A stretch of 64,000 nucleotides of DNA, taken from the NCBI RefSeq assembly GCF_004683965.1, contig NZ_CP038436.1:2418001-2482000 (forward strand), in the 5' to 3' direction. Both the position numbers and the translations under genes were made by a program. Below the pieces are notes generated by a model. The model had not been told where the DNA came from, did not search any database, and saw nothing but the letters and a program-made list of their open reading frames with translations. Positions 62,525 to 64,000 of the stretch are shown here, one piece after another. Each line of letters opens with the position of its first letter. Within the stretch, counting starts at the first letter, position 1. The DNA is from Nocardioides seonyuensis. GTDB taxonomy: Bacteria; Actinomycetota; Actinomycetes; Propionibacteriales; Nocardioidaceae.

Positions 62525-63908
62525 CGCCGGCAGCCTTCTCGAGGGCGGCCAGCTCGTCGTCGAGGTGGGTCAGCATCCGCTGGAGCGAGGGCAGGGTGCG
62601 CCGGCAGCCGGTGAGGCCGAAGCACATCTTGCCGTCGTAGGAGGCGCACGTGATGTTGAGCGCCATCCCGTTGATCGGGATCGACAGCGGGTAGGTGCCC
62701 GTCATCCTGGCGCCGTTGAAGTAGTGGGTCGTCCGTGGGCCGGGGACGTTGCTGATGATGACGTTGAAGGGCGGGTGGGGCATGTTGACCCCGAGCATCG
62801 GGAGCAGCGAGGGGGCCATCCCGAGCGCGCTCATCGCCAGGATCTGGGTGGGCGACATCGCCGCGAGCGCTGACTTGCCGGTCTTCATCGACGTGTGGAC
62901 AGCGCGGAGCCGGTCGGCGGGGTCGGCCAGGTGGGTGCCGAGCTGCACCATGACCGCTCCCACGGCGTTGCCGCCCTCCGCGGAGGCGACGTCGGCCTGC
63001 TTGGCGTTGAGCCCGACCGGGACCATCGAGACCAAGGTGGTGTCGGGGAGCGCGTCGAGGTCGAGCAGGTAGGACCGCAGCGCCCCGCTGCACATGGCCA
63101 TCACGACGTCGTTGATGGTCGTGCCGGTGGCCTTGCCGACGGCCCGGAGCCGCTCGACGGGCCAGTCCTGGGCGGCGAAGCGGCGCGACCCGGTGATCGA
63201 CTGGTTGAAGATCGTGCGCGGGGCGAAGAGCGAGAGTGCGGAGGTGTCGTTGCGCAGGCTGCGGTTGAGGGTGCTGATCAGGGCCTTGGGCAGCCCGGCC
63301 GCCTCGGCGGCGATCAGCGCCGCGGAGTGCAGCGCGGCGGCAGGCGCCTCGGTCCACTCGACCTGGCGTGGCTCCCGCTCCCGCTCCGGGGGGCGCACGG
63401 ACCACGGCGGCGGCAGGTCGCGTCGGTCGGGGTCGGTCGTGAGCACGCTCTGGAGCAGGCGCATGGCGGAGACGCCGTCGACCAGCGAGTGGTGGGTCTT
63501 GGTGTACATCGCCACGCGACCGTCGCGCAGGCCCTCGATGACGTGGGACTCCCACAGCGGGCGCTCCCAACCCAGCCGCTGGCCGTGGAGGCGGGAGCAC
63601 AGGTCGAACAGCTCCCGGATCCGGCCCGGCTTGGGCAGGGCGCTGTGGCGCACGTGGTGAAGGATGTCGAAGTGCTCGTCGGGCACCCACACCAGCTGGC
63701 CCGCCGTACGGAGCGAGCGGTGGGGGTGCTTGAGGAAGAGCGGGGCGATGTCGTCGGCGTGCGACATCGTCTCGTAGAGCTCGGTCGCGTAGTGGCGACC
63801 GGCTCCCTCGGGCTTCTCGAACAGCTGCAGGGCTCCGACGTGCATTGGCTGGGTTCGGCGCTCGGCGAGGAGGAAGGCGGCGGACGTCGGGTCGATCAGG
63901 TTGACCAC
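62517..63908 (-). CDS. Wax ester synthase/diacylglycerol acyltransferase (WS/DGAT)
   Basis: This 463-residue WS/DGAT acyltransferase has the active-site motif MYTKTHHSLVDGVSAMRLLQ (HHxxxDG), an N-terminal LIDPTSAAFLLAERRTQPMH, and a C-terminal NVIISNVPGPRTTHYFNGAR plus SIPINGMALNITCASYDGKM, all family hallmarks. It makes triacylglycerol or wax ester storage lipid from acyl-CoA. GTG 63908 follows AGAGGAA. The 92 bp beyond it to the window end hold no recognised gene. Confidence 0.92.
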   Translation of the reverse strand: MVNLIDPTSAAFLLAERRTQPMHVGALQLFEKPEGAGRHYATELYETMSHADDIAPLFLKHPHRSLRTAGQLVWVPDEHFDILHHVRHSALPKPGRIRELFDLCSRLHGQRLGWERPLWESHVIEGLRDGRVAMYTKTHHSLVDGVSAMRLLQSVLTTDPDRRDLPPPWSVRPPEREREPRQVEWTEAPAAALHSAALIAAEAAGLPKALISTLNRSLRNDTSALSLFAPRTIFNQSITGSRRFAAQDWPVERLRAVGKATGTTINDVVMAMCSGALRSYLLDLDALPDTTLVSMVPVGLNAKQADVASAEGGNAVGAVMVQLGTHLADPADRLRAVHTSMKTGKSALAAMSPTQILAMSALGMAPSLLPMLGVNMPHPPFNVIISNVPGPRTTHYFNGARMTGTYPLSIPINGMALNITCASYDGKMCFGLTGCRRTLPSLQRMLTHLDDELAALEKAAGVS

Positions 63909-64000
63909 GTGGTTCCTCTCGCAGGGGTGGGGGCCGATGATCCCCGCACCGGGCACGGTCGGGCAAGGACGGCGTCCACGTCAGGTGTCGAGCGACGTCC

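Overview
The window is high-GC actinobacterial chromosome. GTG starts and 1-4 bp stop/start overlaps are common. It carries markers typical of Actinomycetota: a complete conservon (sensor kinase, roadblock, DUF742, GTPase), a SARP regulator, WXG100 proteins, WS/DGAT, a mycothiol-type DinB protein and DUF1918. The gene mix and the dispersed hairpin repeats suggest a Nocardioides-like member of the Propionibacteriales. That taxonomic placement is inference; there is no rRNA or other marker gene here.

Region 1 (1-7.76 kb) is accessory DNA. A tightly coupled minus-strand operon encodes a DDE transposase (TniA/TnsB type), a TniB/TnsC-type AAA+ ATPase, a 410-residue protein whose N-terminus looks like a TniB domain without its catalytic residues, and an XRE-type regulator. 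A PD-(D/E)XK nuclease gene faces this operon. No TniQ is present in the window. An IS3-family element sits just upstream of tniA without a target duplication and cuts into a neighbouring gene. The accessory DNA ends beside a helicase gene that has lost its 5' part, so this is probably the island boundary.

Region 2 (8.2-15.9 kb) holds a SARP regulator and three promoters that share the same heptad-repeat operator and the same -10 spacing. They drive a secreted protein and two FAD-linked oxidases, giving a small self-contained regulon. Region 3 (16-20.8 kb) has an acyl-ACP desaturase, a zinc alcohol dehydrogenase, and a polymorphic-toxin operon with three immunity-like genes. Region 4 (20.9-26.8 kb) is a four-carbon acid-sugar (D-threonate-like) catabolic operon: GntP permease, DUF1537 kinase, PdxA2-type dehydrogenase and DeoR regulator, with a glycerate kinase facing it.

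Region 5 (26.8-42.2 kb) is mixed chromosomal content: DUF2804, a twice-frameshifted M20 amidohydrolase, a LuxR-TPR regulator, a flavin monooxygenase, a MerR-DICT regulator opposite a tiny membrane protein, DUF2237, DinB, a membrane-protein/LuxR pair, an SPFH plus ribbon-helix-helix pair, a serine hydrolase and a large secreted M14 carboxypeptidase. Region 6 (42.2-52.3 kb) has a TetR/phytoene-desaturase-like pair with an operator, an ABC exporter with its own palindrome, a kinase-like protein without an ATPase domain, DUF488, a matrixin-like protease, an Esx-like WXG100 pair and a flavin reductase. Region 7 (52.5-64 kb) has the conservon followed by an orphan solute-binding lipoprotein, a small alarmone synthetase, a secreted phosphodiester glycosidase, an orphan Mod-type DNA methyltransferase and a WS/DGAT acyltransferase.

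No rRNA, tRNA or CRISPR array was recognised, and no gene-free stretch exceeds about 300 bp. Repeats account for much of the longer intergenic sequence.
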